A DNA stretch of 64,000 bases from Aquisphaera giovannonii (GCF_008087625.1 NZ_CP042997.1:3410001-3474000); one strand, 5' to 3'; shown: positions 1 through 9,434, counted from the stretch's first letter. Translations and numbers: made by a program. Notes: generated by a model not told the origin, from the letters alone.

Positions 1-92
1 CCGCCGCCCATGCCTCCCATCCCGCCGAGCTGGGCGGACGCCTGCGGCGACGCGAGGATCAGCATCAGTCCGACGAGCGAGAACCGACGCAT
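1..92 (-). CDS. Secreted Gly/Met-rich protein, N-terminus only
   Basis: Thirty codons of a gene that runs off the left edge of the window. It starts with a typical Sec signal peptide (MRR, a hydrophobic core LVGLMLILA, then a cleavage site of the ASA-Q type), followed by a Gly/Met-rich mature start (LGGMGGMGG). A strong Shine-Dalgarno sequence (GAGGAGG, complement of 101-107) sits 8 nt before the ATG, which fixes the start. Many planctomycete secreted proteins begin this way, but what remains is too short to assign a family. It lies on the same strand as the secreted protein at 656-1648. Confidence 0.6.
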   Translation of the reverse strand, partial: MRRFSLVGLMLILASPQASAQLGGMGGMGG

Positions 93-655
93 GGGGTCTA
101 CCTCCTCGGGTGGGCGGGGAATCCTGCCTGAGACGGGCCGGACAGGGAAGGGATCGCCTCGCGCCGATCGTATCAGACGGCCCGCCACCCGGCGAGGCTC
201 CCGTCGGCGGCCCGCCGGATTCCCGAAGGGTTCCGGACCGTGGTTTGGCGACACGGAATCGGCGGACCAGGGCGTCGGCCGCCTCGCCCGGCCGCGGGGG
301 CGGCCCCATCGGCCCGGACTTCCTCAATCTGGACTTGATATGATCATTCGACGGTCGATCCTCGCCTGCGCGGAACTGGCCCGCCCGGTCGGAGGGACGC
401 CCTCGAGACCGAACCCGGCCCCGGCCCCGGTCGACCCGGCCATGTCGGGCGTCATGGAGCACCACGACCGGCCCCGGTGTCGGCGGACGCCGACCGTCCC
501 GCTCGACGGGTCGGGCCGACGGGTCGTCATTCACCACGTCGCCGTGGCCGACGAGCGCGAGGTCCTCGTCAGCCGTTCAGCCCTCGCGCCGTCATCAACG
601 AGGAGCCCCGGACGGCCCTCGTCCGCGACGATCACGACGACGGCATCGGGGAGAT
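93..655. other. 563-bp stretch without a supported gene
   Basis: Open frames here (for example about 10-702 on the plus strand and 324-530 on the minus strand) have Arg/Pro-rich compositions typical of out-of-frame high-GC DNA and no ribosome binding site. It probably carries the promoter of the minus-strand gene at 1-92. No clear terminator, repeat or RNA gene was seen. Confidence 0.4.
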
Positions 656-1648
656 TCACGGCTTCTTCGCCGGTGGCCCGGGAGCCTTCGGGGCCGTCGT
701 GACGAGGGCGCGGAGGTCCACGTCGCGCCACTTGCCCGCGCCGGGGTCGAAGCTCAGGACGTGGTCCCCGGCCAGGGCGATGACGATGCCGGACCGGACC
801 TCGAGGGTCACGTTGTCGCGATTCGGGAGCGTGGCGACCTCCCAGCGGTCGAAGGCTGCGCTGTAGGCGAAGAGGTGATCGCCGACCTGGTACGCGGCCA
901 CCCCGCCCGCGATCGCCGGGGCGAGGTCCCCCGAGAACGGCTCCTTCAGGTCCACCGTCCTCCACTCGCCGCCCCGCGGCCTGGAGGCGGCGAGGCGCGT
1001 GATGTTCGGCCCGCTGGCCGCCACGGCCGCGACCTCCGGGGCGAAGACCGGCCAGACGTTCAGCGGGGGCGGCTCGGCGACCGGGGCGGCGGCCGTCGCC
1101 CCGCCCTCGTTCAGGATCGGCTTCGCGCGGCCCGGCTCCGGCAGCGGCACGAAGGTCATGCTCCGCATCCGGGCCGGGTCGAGCGTGAAGGAGCCGTAGT
1201 CCGTGGTGAACGTCCAGCGCCCGCGCTGAACCCGCCCCTTGATCTCCTGGCCGTTCGACAGGATGACGGTCCCGGGACCGTCGGCCTGGGCCAGCCCAAC
1301 GTCTCCATCGTTCTCGGATTCGACGAATCGGATGATCTTCACGAGGGCGGGCGCGACCTGATGCTGGCCGGAGGTCGCCATGACGCTGACCGGGCCAAAA
1401 ACGATCCGGCCGGAGATCGTCTCGCCGTCGATCATCTCCACGCACACCGTCCTGGTGATGGGCTGCATGTCCGCGCCGCCAGGCTCGGCGAGGGCGATCC
1501 TCGCCGGCCGATTCGCGGCCGCTGCGGCGTCCGGCCGGGGGGGCTGGATGGCGCCCGGGACGACCATCCCGCCGAACTGGGCGAAGGCGTCGCCCGGGGC
1601 GAGGACGAGGGCGACGGCGACGGCCAGGAAGCAGTCACGACGGAACAT
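656..1648 (-). CDS. Secreted protein of unknown function
   Basis: 330 residues. The start chosen (MFRRDCFLAV...) gives a clean signal peptide ending near AFAQ and has GGAGGAG 7 nt upstream; an ATG 45 bases further upstream would bury the signal peptide. After a Pro/Ala-rich segment come stretches that look like beta-strands: VEMIDGETISGRIVFGPVSV near residue 70, then a second similar unit (ILSNGQEIKGRVQRGRWTF). The duplicated 'G-E-x-I-x-G-R-[IV]' pattern is reminiscent of the small beta-barrel repeats in other planctomycete secreted proteins that describe 'sensitivity to a chosen attribute', but I do not recognise a named family. The C-terminal half (AAYQVGDHLFAYSAAFDRWEVATL...) resembles beta-propeller blades (inference). 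It lies 72 bp downstream of the kinase and is probably cotranscribed with it. Confidence 0.7.
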   Translation of the reverse strand: MFRRDCFLAVAVALVLAPGDAFAQFGGMVVPGAIQPPRPDAAAAANRPARIALAEPGGADMQPITRTVCVEMIDGETISGRIVFGPVSVMATSGQHQVAPALVKIIRFVESENDGDVGLAQADGPGTVILSNGQEIKGRVQRGRWTFTTDYGSFTLDPARMRSMTFVPLPEPGRAKPILNEGGATAAAPVAEPPPLNVWPVFAPEVAAVAASGPNITRLAASRPRGGEWRTVDLKEPFSGDLAPAIAGGVAAYQVGDHLFAYSAAFDRWEVATLPNRDNVTLEVRSGIVIALAGDHVLSFDPGAGKWRDVDLRALVTTAPKAPGPPAKKP

Positions 1649-1720
1649 GGCGTGCTCCTCCGAAGGGCGATGATCGACGCGGAGCCGCGCCATCCTACCC
1701 GATCGAAGGGCGCGGACACA

Positions 1721-3109
1721 TCAGCCCCTGAGCGCCACGGCGATGATCAGGATGGCCAGGAGGCCGAGGCCCATGGCGACCAGGCAGAAGTGGAAGAGCC
1801 AGCGGAGGTCGTCCACGGACTCCTGGCGAGGCCGGGCGGCGGGCAGGGGCCGCCTGGCGGCGGCGAGCGGGGGCAGGGGGGCCTTGTGTCGCGGCGCGTT
1901 GGACGGCTCCGGGTCGCCGAGGTCTCGCAGCGAGGCGAAGCCCGACTCCGACTCGTCGGAGAGCGACAGGAGCAGCAGGTCCTCCTCCGCCAGTGCGGGC
2001 GCGGGGGGCCGGAACGAGCGCGCCGCGTCGGCCTCCGCGCCGAGGATCGCGTGGACCCGATCCGGGTCGGTCCAGCGGGCCATGTCGGCCCTCAGCTCCT
2101 CGCAGGTCTGGTAGCGCTCCTCCGGCTTCTTGGACATCAGCTTGCGGACGATCGCCGCGAACGCGGCGGGCACGCCGCGGGCCGCCTTCTCCAGGGGCTC
2201 CGGGTCATCCAGCCGCTGGCGGAAGATCTTGTTGATCATGTCGCCCCCCTCGAAGGGGGGGCGGCCGGAGAGGGCGTAATAGATCGTGCAGCCCAGGCTG
2301 TATAGGTCGCTGCGGACGTCCGCCTTCGTCGCGTCGCTGAGCTGCTCCGGGCTGGCGTAGTCGAGCGTGCCGAGCACCGTGTTGGCCCGGGTGATCCCCT
2401 TCTCCTCGCCGAGGGCCCGGGCCAGCCCCAGGTCCAGGATCTTGGCGTTGCCGTCCGGCGTGATCATGATGTTCGACGGCTTGATGTCCCGGTGCACCAG
2501 CCCCGCCCGGTGGGCGGCGGCCAGGCCGTCGATGACGCGGAGGAACAGCTTCGCCGCGTCGGTGACGCGGAGCGGGCCGTAGCGATCGCTCCGCACCATG
2601 TCGTACAAGCTCATCCCGGGGATGTACTCCAGCACCATGAAGTACACGTCCCCCTCGTTGCCGACGGCCAGCGTGCGGGCGACGTTGGGGTGGACGCAGC
2701 GTTGGGAGAGCTCCATCTCGCGGCGGAACCGCGGCAGGCTGCCGGCCTCCTCCAGCGCCTTCCTGGGAGGCAGGACCTTGATCGCGACCCGCTCCTCATT
2801 CTTGTGGTTCACGGCGAGGTAGACCTTGCCCATGCCCCCCTCGCCCAGGGGCCGGAGGATCCGATAGCCCCCCAGGAAGAAGCCCCGGGTCGCCCCGGCC
2901 AGGAGCTTCCGCGCCTGGTAGCCGGTCAGGAGCCCCTGCCGCACGAGCCGGCGGGCCAGGTCCACGGACGCCTCGCCGCCGACCGACGCCTCGAGCCCGG
3001 CGCGAAACGCGGCCAGGTCCGAGCGGGGCACGAGCCCCGACCGGGAGACGGCGTCCACGAAGTCCTCGAGCGCGAGCATGGTCCGATCCACCTCGTCGTC
3101 TAGCCTCAT
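1721..3109 (-). CDS. Membrane-anchored serine/threonine protein kinase
   Basis: 462 residues. An N-terminal extension of about 80 residues contains the 'L-V-x-x-G-L-L-T-x-Y-Q-A' type segment (residues 56-66) seen in many planctomycete kinases. The kinase domain follows: glycine loop LGEGGMGKV (88-96), VAIK lysine at 111, catalytic loop HRDIKPSN (206-213), activation segment DLG (226-228) where most kinases have DFG, and YASPEQ in place of APE. A Pro/Ala-rich linker leads to one transmembrane helix at about 436-459, so the kinase domain is N-terminal and presumably cytoplasmic. The PP2C phosphatase gene lies 90 bp upstream on the same strand, the classic reversible Ser/Thr phosphorylation pair. 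Hanks-type activity is certain by motifs; the substrate is unknown. Confidence 0.93.
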   Translation of the reverse strand: MRLDDEVDRTMLALEDFVDAVSRSGLVPRSDLAAFRAGLEASVGGEASVDLARRLVRQGLLTGYQARKLLAGATRGFFLGGYRILRPLGEGGMGKVYLAVNHKNEERVAIKVLPPRKALEEAGSLPRFRREMELSQRCVHPNVARTLAVGNEGDVYFMVLEYIPGMSLYDMVRSDRYGPLRVTDAAKLFLRVIDGLAAAHRAGLVHRDIKPSNIMITPDGNAKILDLGLARALGEEKGITRANTVLGTLDYASPEQLSDATKADVRSDLYSLGCTIYYALSGRPPFEGGDMINKIFRQRLDDPEPLEKAARGVPAAFAAIVRKLMSKKPEERYQTCEELRADMARWTDPDRVHAILGAEADAARSFRPPAPALAEEDLLLLSLSDESESGFASLRDLGDPEPSNAPRHKAPLPPLAAARRPLPAARPRQESVDDLRWLFHFCLVAMGLGLLAILIIAVALRG

Positions 3110-3199
3110 ACCCGGCGGCCCGGCGGGGCCGTCGCGACGGCGGGGCCGCCCACCCGAATACGAGGGCGGGCCGGGATCCTCACCGTGCGGCCCGCGCGC

Positions 3200-4234
3200 T
3201 CAGACCGAGGCGGGGACCGAGGACGGCGCGTCGTGGGGGGCCGGGGCGTTCTCGGCGACCACGTGGATGACGAGGCAGGTGACGTTGTCGTGCGAGTCGT
3301 TGTGCAGCGCCAGGTCCTTGAGCATCACGGCCGCCTGCTGGGGGTCGCCCACCGTGCCCAGCATCCGCGTGATCTCCTCGTCCGGGACGACGCTCGTCAG
3401 CCCGTCGCTCGCCAGCAGGAACCGGTCGCCCGGCTTGACGTCCAGGACCTTGAATTCCTCGGGGCCCCCCCGGGCGTCCTTGCTGCCGAGGTAGAGGTAG
3501 AGCACGTTCGTGAACTTGTGATTCGGCAGCTCCGCGGCGGTGATCGTCCCGGCCTTCAGGAGGGCCCGCGCCAGGTTGTGGTCCTCGGTGAGCTGCTCCA
3601 GGCGCCCCTCACGAAGCCGGTAGGCGCGGGAGTCGCCGATGCCCGCCACGTAAACCTTGTCATGGCGGAAGAGGGCGAGGACCACGGTGGTCCCCATGTT
3701 CGAGTATTCGGTAACCAGCCCGGAGCTGCTGAGGATCTCCGAGTTGACCTCGGCGACCGCCTCCCGGATCGATTCCTGGATGGCCTTCGGCTCGCGGTCG
3801 ACCTGCGAGAGCCGCCTCGCGATGGCCGGCGGGATCTGCTCCACCGCCATGAGGCTCGCCTTCTCGCCGGCCTGCTGGCCCCCCATGCCGTCGGCGACGA
3901 TGAACAGATTGGACACGTCGAAGGTCATCGTCGGGCGGTCGTTGCTGGCGTCCGAGAGGTCCGCGCGGACCGGCCGGCGGCCCGGGACGAAGAAGTTGTC
4001 CTCGTTGTGCTCGCGGTAATTCCCCCGCACCGAGACCACCCCGACCTTCAGCTTGAGCTGGCCCGGCAGGAGGTTCAGGGACGAGAGCGTGGCGAACTCG
4101 TCGGTCGCGTCCTGGTCGTTATCGACCGGGGACTGCCCGACGAGCCGATGCCACCAGGACCTGATCTTCGCTAGCAAGCACACGACGACCGCCTTCGGGA
4201 CTGGTGCCCCATACCGGGACCTAATGCATGCCAT
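3200..4234 (-). CDS. PP2C-family protein serine/threonine phosphatase
   Basis: 344 residues. The Mn/Mg-dependent phosphatase motifs are all present in order: NEDN near residue 78, VADGMGG near 117, GDSRAYRL near 199, LLASDGLT near 275 and HDNVTC near 319, with the aspartates that bind the two metals. It resembles the PrpC/Stp type that reverses the action of Hanks kinases. An extra N-terminal segment of about 60 residues precedes the catalytic domain. The ATG used has AAGG directly against it rather than at a normal spacing, so the true start may be a little downstream. It is the first gene of a probable minus-strand operon with the kinase 90 bp downstream, so the two likely act on shared substrates. 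Confidence 0.92.
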   Translation of the reverse strand: MACIRSRYGAPVPKAVVVCLLAKIRSWWHRLVGQSPVDNDQDATDEFATLSSLNLLPGQLKLKVGVVSVRGNYREHNEDNFFVPGRRPVRADLSDASNDRPTMTFDVSNLFIVADGMGGQQAGEKASLMAVEQIPPAIARRLSQVDREPKAIQESIREAVAEVNSEILSSSGLVTEYSNMGTTVVLALFRHDKVYVAGIGDSRAYRLREGRLEQLTEDHNLARALLKAGTITAAELPNHKFTNVLYLYLGSKDARGGPEEFKVLDVKPGDRFLLASDGLTSVVPDEEITRMLGTVGDPQQAAVMLKDLALHNDSHDNVTCLVIHVVAENAPAPHDAPSSVPASV

Positions 4235-4304
4235 CCTTATAAGATTCTATTCGACTCCGCGACCGAGATCAGGACTTTTTCGAACGGTTTCCTCCCGAGT
4301 TTCC

Positions 4305-5051
4305 TCACGTGCGGGTGTGGGCCGGGCTCGCCCAATGCATCAAGTCATCAATCCCCACGGAACGATAGGTCAGGAAGAGCTCGCCCGCTTCGAAGCCCGC
4401 GGTGAGGCCGTGATATCGATTCATCGTCTCGACCGCCCGGAAGATGCCAGCTTTGCTGGGCGGAAACTGGGTGGCGTACACGCGGATGGCCTCGAGCTTG
4501 ACCTCCAGCGTCGGCCCGATGTCCGCCACGATGTAGCCGGACGCCTCGGGCAAGTCTAACCCATGCAAGGCGATCGGGAAACTGAGCTGGTTGCTGATGA
4601 CGTGCGGGGTGAGTCCTTCGAAGTGCTCGTCCCACTTGCTCAACCGGCTGTAGAAGACCGCCGCGTCGGTGATGAGCATCGCCTGGTAATGGTCCGGGGA
4701 GGCGAGGACGGTCTTGCCCCCGAAGCCGATGACGACCTTGGGGCGGTGTCGCCGGAAGACCGTCGCCAGGGCCACGCGATTCTCGAACGAGTCGAAGAGC
4801 CGGCGGTTGGGCAGGTTGAGATTGATCCGCGTCGCGACTCCGAGGATCTCGGCGGCCCTCCGGGCCTCCTCCAAACGGACGTCCGGCCCGGGCGAGCCCG
4901 GGGTCGGCTCGCCGTCGGTCAGGTCGACGATGCCGACCTTGTACCCCTTGCGGACCAGCCTCGCCAGGGTGCCGCCGCAGGCGATCTCGACGTCGTCCGG
5001 GTGTGCCCCGACGGCGATCAGGTCGAGCTCCAGGTTGCCGGTTTCGGTCAT
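4305..5051 (-). CDS. PIG-L / LmbE family N-acetylglucosaminyl deacetylase (BshB1-like)
   Basis: 248 residues. The zinc-binding signature AHPDDVE lies at residues 16-22 within 'LIAVGAHPDDVEIACGGTL', and a later SPDHYQA segment supplies the third metal-binding histidine. The length (about 230-250) and N-terminal sequence match the bacillithiol-type deacetylases (BshB1), which remove acetyl from GlcNAc-malate; related members act on other GlcNAc conjugates. No other bacillithiol gene is nearby, so the specific substrate is inference. A 70-bp gap separates it from the PP2C gene on the same strand. Confidence 0.85.
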   Translation of the reverse strand: MTETGNLELDLIAVGAHPDDVEIACGGTLARLVRKGYKVGIVDLTDGEPTPGSPGPDVRLEEARRAAEILGVATRINLNLPNRRLFDSFENRVALATVFRRHRPKVVIGFGGKTVLASPDHYQAMLITDAAVFYSRLSKWDEHFEGLTPHVISNQLSFPIALHGLDLPEASGYIVADIGPTLEVKLEAIRVYATQFPPSKAGIFRAVETMNRYHGLTAGFEAGELFLTYRSVGIDDLMHWASPAHTRT

Positions 5052-5361
5052 GCGCGGAGGAGTCCTCGATGCGTGCAGGCGGCGCGGATCCGTGTCTTCA
5101 GGGGCTCGATTCTAGCGCCCCGGGCACGGCCGCAACAAGGGCAGGGACGGGGCCGCACGCCTCGAGGTGCGGGCCGGCCCGCCGGCGATCGCCCGAGCCC
5201 GATGCGCCTCGCCCCCACGCCGCGGGCGGCGACCGCCCGAACCGCCCCGAGGCCGCGGGGGCCCCAGGGAGGATCGGAGTCGCAGAGATCGTAATCGGCT
5301 GCGATCCGCCCCGCGACAGAGAAATCATGGTCGTTGCCGGGAAACCGGGGCTTCCCGCGGG
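5052..5361. other. 310-bp gap without a gene
   Basis: GC-rich stretch between two minus-strand genes. It presumably carries the terminator of the alpha/beta hydrolase gene and the promoter of the deacetylase gene. I see no convincing hairpin with a T-run, promoter hexamers or conserved element. Confidence 0.3.
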
Positions 5362-6393
5362 TCACGACCGAGGGCCTTCCGCCGGCCCCGTGGCGGCGTC
5401 GCGGGAGCATTGCCCGCCCTCGTTGCAGGGCACGAGCCACTCGCCGATCAGCCGGGCAAAAACCTCCGCGTGCGTCAGGTGCGGGATGTGGCCGACGGTG
5501 GGCATGACGACGCTCTCCGACCGCGGGAGCAGGCCCTTGAGCTCTTCGAAGTATCGGTACGGCACGATGCGATCCTCGCGGCCCTGGACGAGGAGCAGCT
5601 CGGACGCGACGCGACCCGCGATCGGCCGCAGGTCCAGGCCGGCGACCATCGCGGTCCGATGCGCGAGCGCCCGGATCGGCGTCGCCCCGTTCTGCTCCAG
5701 GTAGAAGGGCCAGCGGTCGGCCAGGACCGCCGGGAAGTCGGGCTTGCTGTTGTAGGTGAGGACCGTCTCGCGGAGGGGGAGCCTCGACGCCGGCCCGGGG
5801 ATGCGCCGGCCCAGGGCGAGCGCCAGCCTCTCCGCCGCCGTGAACCGGCGGCGGGCGAACGCCCCCTGCACGACCGATCGCGGGAACCGCCGCGGCTCCC
5901 GCGCGATCGCCCGGAGCAGGACCGTGGAACCGAACGAGAGCCCGACCAGGAAGGTGCGGCCGAGCCGCAGGTGGTCGATCAGCCCGAAGAGGTCGTCCGC
6001 GAGGTGCTCGTGGGTGATCGCCCCGAGCCGCGCGCCGTCCGCCGGCTCGTCGCCCGGATAGGCGTACTGGATGGTGCGGAACCGCTCCGAAAGCCGGTTC
6101 AGGACCATCGCGTAGACCCGGTACGTCGCCGCGATCCCCGGTATCCAGATCAGCGGCGGGCCCTCGCCGAGGATCCGGTAGGTCATCCGATAGCGGGGGC
6201 CGTCCCAGGTGCCCGCCTCCGCCCGCTCGTCGTAGAGCTCGACCTCGCGGCGGACGTCCGCGGGGGGGCGGCAACCCGTCGCCTCCGCGGCGGGCTCGCC
6301 CGGCATGGAAGCGGCCTCCGGCGCGGCCCCAGGGCCGGCGGCGGGGCGGGGAAACGGCTGGTCGTCAATCGCGGGGGTGGCCATCGTCGGCAT
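5362..6393 (-). CDS. Alpha/beta hydrolase
   Basis: 343 residues. The alpha/beta hydrolase core has an oxyanion segment near PLIWIPGIAATY, nucleophile elbow GLSFGS, acid segment GREDRIVP and catalytic histidine in TVGHIPHLTHAE, in the expected order. A Pro/Ala-rich N-terminal extension of about 45 residues precedes it and has no clear signal peptide. Its first 29 bases overlap the 3' end of the Memo-family gene, so translation of the two is probably coupled; an internal ATG three codons later would also fall within the overlap. Substrate unknown; esterase or peptidase-like roles cannot be separated by sequence. Confidence 0.85.
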   Translation of the reverse strand: MPTMATPAIDDQPFPRPAAGPGAAPEAASMPGEPAAEATGCRPPADVRREVELYDERAEAGTWDGPRYRMTYRILGEGPPLIWIPGIAATYRVYAMVLNRLSERFRTIQYAYPGDEPADGARLGAITHEHLADDLFGLIDHLRLGRTFLVGLSFGSTVLLRAIAREPRRFPRSVVQGAFARRRFTAAERLALALGRRIPGPASRLPLRETVLTYNSKPDFPAVLADRWPFYLEQNGATPIRALAHRTAMVAGLDLRPIAGRVASELLLVQGREDRIVPYRYFEELKGLLPRSESVVMPTVGHIPHLTHAEVFARLIGEWLVPCNEGGQCSRDAATGPAEGPRS

Positions 6394-7729
6394 TCGATGG
6401 GGGGCCGGGGCGGGGCCCCGGATCGGGGGCGTGGAAGCTCATGCTCGCAAAGCTTACACAGCAGCGCCGGCGGGAGTCGAGGGCCTGGTCGTATCGCAGG
6501 AGCGTCCCCTTCACCGGGCCGAGGGCGTGCAGCATCGTGTAGGTCGCGGCCAGCCCGCAGACCCGCCAGCGATTCGAGACCTCCGCCGCGGTGCGGAACC
6601 AGCCCTCCGGATCGCCGTCGGCCGCGCGATCGAGCATCGCGCGGTCGAAGTTCCGGATCGTCTCGAGGAGCCCCTCGTCCACGGGGGAGGGATCGCCGAA
6701 CTCCGGGCCCACGTGGCAGAGGTCGATGCCGCCGATGTAGGCCACGGCCTTGCCGCTGGCGCGCTCCGCCTCGCGGAGGGCCTCCACGAACCGCCGCACC
6801 GAGGGGTCGTCGATCGGCTCGACGCCCCGCTCCATGTGGTCGTGGAACGAGCCGACCAGGATCGGGACGATCCGGAAGTCGCGGTCCTTCGAAAGGATGT
6901 GACGGAGGAAGACGGTCTGGAACTCGACCGAGTGCTCGCCCCGGTGGACGAGCTCGTCGTCGAACAGGTCCTCGCCGGCGACGGCCGCGATCCGGTCCAC
7001 GTACTCGCGGTCGGTCCGGACGATCCCCAGGGGCGTCTCGAAGTCCTTCCGCGTCAGCGCGAACCGCCTGCGGCAATACTGGTGGGCGACGCCCAGGATC
7101 ACGTACACGTCCGCGTCGGCCCGCTCGGCGAGCTCCTTGTAGGCCCACGTATAGACCGGCCCGCCTCGCCCGAAATCGATGTGCGGGCTGAGCACGGCCC
7201 GCAGCCGCTCTCCCTTCGACGCCACGCCGAGCGCCGGCGGGCCCGCCCCGCCCGGCCCCTTGTAGAGGCCGTTGATCTGCGCCCGGAGCGCCGGGCCGTT
7301 GGCGGAGTACGACCGACCCGCCAGGGCCGCGGGCCGCATCTCGGACCGGCGGTACCGCCCGAGGAAGGCGGCGAACTCCGGCCCGTCCAGGACCATCGCC
7401 CGATCGAGCTGCGCGACGAGCCGCGACAGGACCTCCTCCGGCAACGCCTCGCCCGTCTCCTCGAGCACCTTCGCCCGGACGTCGTCGACGGAGTTCTCCC
7501 CGTCGAAATGGCGGCAGACCTTGACGAACGCGTCCAGCGGCACGAGGACCGGGTCGCGGAACGCCCCCTGAGGATCCTCGATCAGGGCATACGACTTCCC
7601 CTCGTGTTCGAACCGGCGTGCCGAGAGCGGGCGGAGCCTGGGACGATCGAGGCTGGACATGGTTGCGGCCCCACCCGGCTGACGGGAGTGCGGATCGGCG
7701 GCCTGCTCGGCGACCGGGGACGTGATCAT
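6365..7729 (-). CDS. Memo-family protein (AmmeMemoRadiSam system protein B-like)
   Basis: About 454 residues. The C-terminal 300 residues are a Memo domain: RSYSANGPALRAQINGLY, then SPHIDFGRGGPVY, GVAHQ, the GEHSVEFQ segment and DLCHVGPEFG, which carry the histidines related to the iron/copper ligands of LigB-type dioxygenases. About 150 N-terminal residues (RPLSARRFEHEGKSYALIEDPQG, then a helical 'V-D-D-V-R-A-K-V' region) form a separate domain often found fused to Memo in planctomycetes. Three starts are possible: 7756, 7729 (used here, preceded by GAGGGGGG) and 7660 (MSSLDRPRL). The AMMECR1 and radical-SAM partners of the named system are not in this window, so the pathway is unknown. Confidence 0.8.
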   Translation of the reverse strand: MITSPVAEQAADPHSRQPGGAATMSSLDRPRLRPLSARRFEHEGKSYALIEDPQGAFRDPVLVPLDAFVKVCRHFDGENSVDDVRAKVLEETGEALPEEVLSRLVAQLDRAMVLDGPEFAAFLGRYRRSEMRPAALAGRSYSANGPALRAQINGLYKGPGGAGPPALGVASKGERLRAVLSPHIDFGRGGPVYTWAYKELAERADADVYVILGVAHQYCRRRFALTRKDFETPLGIVRTDREYVDRIAAVAGEDLFDDELVHRGEHSVEFQTVFLRHILSKDRDFRIVPILVGSFHDHMERGVEPIDDPSVRRFVEALREAERASGKAVAYIGGIDLCHVGPEFGDPSPVDEGLLETIRNFDRAMLDRAADGDPEGWFRTAAEVSNRWRVCGLAATYTMLHALGPVKGTLLRYDQALDSRRRCCVSFASMSFHAPDPGPRPGPPSNADDGHPRD

Positions 7730-7910
7730 TGTCGGTGCCCCCCTCGGCCCGGTCAAGCGGCGTCGCCCGAGCCGGCCTCGCGGCGGGTTTCCCCGACGGG
7801 CGTAGAGTTCCGCAGCAATTCTCCGTTAGAATGCTCGCGGCACGGACAGAACACGATCTTGCAGGCTTCCCGTCCTCTTCCCAGCGGTCCCGTGGCCAGG
7901 AGCGCCCTCG

Positions 7911-9290
7911 ATGTCCGCGGAGTCGAACCCCGTCGATCGACAGAAGGCCAAGACCTTTTTCCAGTACGGCAACGACGCCGTGCAGAAGTCGAACCTCGAC
8001 TACGCCATCGACATGTACAAGCAGGCGTGCAAGCTCGTCCCGGACAGCCTGCCTTACCGCCAGTCGCTCCGCGGCGCCCAGCGGAAGAAGTTCAATAACG
8101 ACCCTACCAAGGTGGGCATGCTGGCGGGGGCGAAGAATCAGACGATCCGGATGCGGGCGCGGTCGGCGAAGTCGAAGGGGCAGCACCTCCAGGCGCTCGA
8201 GGTCTGCGAGGAGGCGTTCACGAACAACCCCTGGGACGTCGCCACCGCGTGGGAGGCGTCGGAGGCGGCGGAGGGGGCCAAGCTCGGGCCGCTCGCGGAA
8301 TGGTACGTGGAGTCGGTCCTGGCGTTCGCCAAGGACGTGGACTTCTTCCGCCATGCCGCCGCGGTCTTCGAACGGAACGAGCACTGGGCCAAGGCGATCG
8401 CGACCTGGGAGCGGGTCAAGCAGCTGGACCCCAACGACGAGAACGCCAACCGCAAGATCAACCAGCTGTCGGCCAGCTCCACGATCCAGCGGGCGGGCCT
8501 GGATCAGTCCCTGGACAGGCGCAACAAGGTTGAGGCCGAGAGCAAGGAGGAGGCCCAGGCCCGGGTGGAACGCCTGAAGATCGAGCAGCTCTCCCCGGAG
8601 GAACGCTGGCTGAAGGAGATCCAGGACAACCCCAACCAGGTCTGGCCCTACATGAACCTGGCGGAGCACCACCGCAACCGGAGCCAGCTCGACCACGCGG
8701 AGAAGATCCTGGCCCAGGGTGTGAAGAACAACCCGCGGGAGCCGATGATCCTCCAGGCCTACGCCGACGTGCAGATCGCCCGGATGAAGCGGGCCATCGA
8801 CTCCTGGACCCAGCGGGTCAGCGAGCGCCCGGACGACGAGGCGGCGAGGGCGAAGCTGGAGCAGATCACCAGGCTCCTGGCCGATTACGAGATCAAGGAG
8901 CATCGCCGCCGCCTGGGGCTCAACCCGGAGGACGCGAACCTCCATTACCAGCTCGGCCTCTGCCTGGCGAAGGCCGGCCAGCACGACGAGGCGATCGCCG
9001 AGTTCCAGCACGCCCGCTCCAGCCCCGCGCTCAAGGTCAAGGCGCTCTACCAGGTCGGCCTCTCCTTCGAGGCCAACCGGGCCCTGAAGCTCGCCGACCG
9101 CGCGTACCGAGACGCGCTGAAGAACCTCGAGGACGAGGACCTGGCGACATCCAACGCCCTGCATTACCGGCTGGGCCGCGTCGCCGAGGAGATGGGCAAC
9201 ATGGAGGCGGCGGAGGAGCATTACAACGAGGTCGCGGCCAATGATTATTCGTACCTCGACGTCGCCCAGCGGCTTCGCAACTTGAACTGA
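7911..9290 (+). CDS. Tetratricopeptide-repeat protein
   Basis: 459 residues, wholly soluble, with no signal peptide. TPR-like helical pairs occur throughout: one at about 14-48 (A-x-x-F-F-Q-Y-G-N-D-A...LDYAIDMYKQACKLVPD), a pair near 155-180 (WAKAIATWERVKQLDPND), another near 250-285 (MNLAEHHRNRSQLDHAEKILAQGVKNNP), one near 345-375 (YQLGLCLAKAGQHDEAIAEFQHA) and a last one near the C-terminus. A charged coiled-coil-like stretch at about 205-235 (KVEAESKEEAQARVERLKIEQL) splits the array. It is likely a scaffold for protein-protein contacts. It lies just upstream of rpsT, but a good internal promoter suggests rpsT is also expressed separately. Confidence 0.85.
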   Translation: MSAESNPVDRQKAKTFFQYGNDAVQKSNLDYAIDMYKQACKLVPDSLPYRQSLRGAQRKKFNNDPTKVGMLAGAKNQTIRMRARSAKSKGQHLQALEVCEEAFTNNPWDVATAWEASEAAEGAKLGPLAEWYVESVLAFAKDVDFFRHAAAVFERNEHWAKAIATWERVKQLDPNDENANRKINQLSASSTIQRAGLDQSLDRRNKVEAESKEEAQARVERLKIEQLSPEERWLKEIQDNPNQVWPYMNLAEHHRNRSQLDHAEKILAQGVKNNPREPMILQAYADVQIARMKRAIDSWTQRVSERPDDEAARAKLEQITRLLADYEIKEHRRRLGLNPEDANLHYQLGLCLAKAGQHDEAIAEFQHARSSPALKVKALYQVGLSFEANRALKLADRAYRDALKNLEDEDLATSNALHYRLGRVAEEMGNMEAAEEHYNEVAANDYSYLDVAQRLRNLN

Positions 9291-9311
9291 GACCCCGTCC
9301 CGTGCTATCAT
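9282..9311 (+). promoter_or_regulatory. Candidate sigma-70-type promoter for rpsT
   Basis: TTGAAC (9282-9287), 18 bp, TATCAT (9306-9311). The -35 element overlaps the last codons of the TPR gene. It fits an independent promoter for rpsT with a 5' leader of about 120 nt. Predicted from sequence alone. Confidence 0.45.
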
Positions 9312-9351
9312 GGGATTTTCGTCCCGATCGTCCGCGACGGGATTGCGCCCG

Positions 9352-9434
9352 CGGTCTCGGATCGTGCTCTCGGTCTCGGATCGTGCGCACTGCGGCCGGA
9401 TTCCCCGAACTGGACCTCGTATAGCTGGACCTCG
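9352..9434 (+). repeat. Two short tandem duplications in the rpsT leader
   Basis: A 16-bp unit (CGGTCTCGGATCGTGC) occurs at 9352-9367 and 9371-9386, and a 10-bp unit (CTGGACCTCG) at 9410-9419 and 9425-9434. The second copy of the 10-bp unit ends directly at the ribosome binding site GAAGGAG of rpsT. Both are perfect duplications. They may be mutational accidents or part of a regulatory leader. Confidence 0.6.
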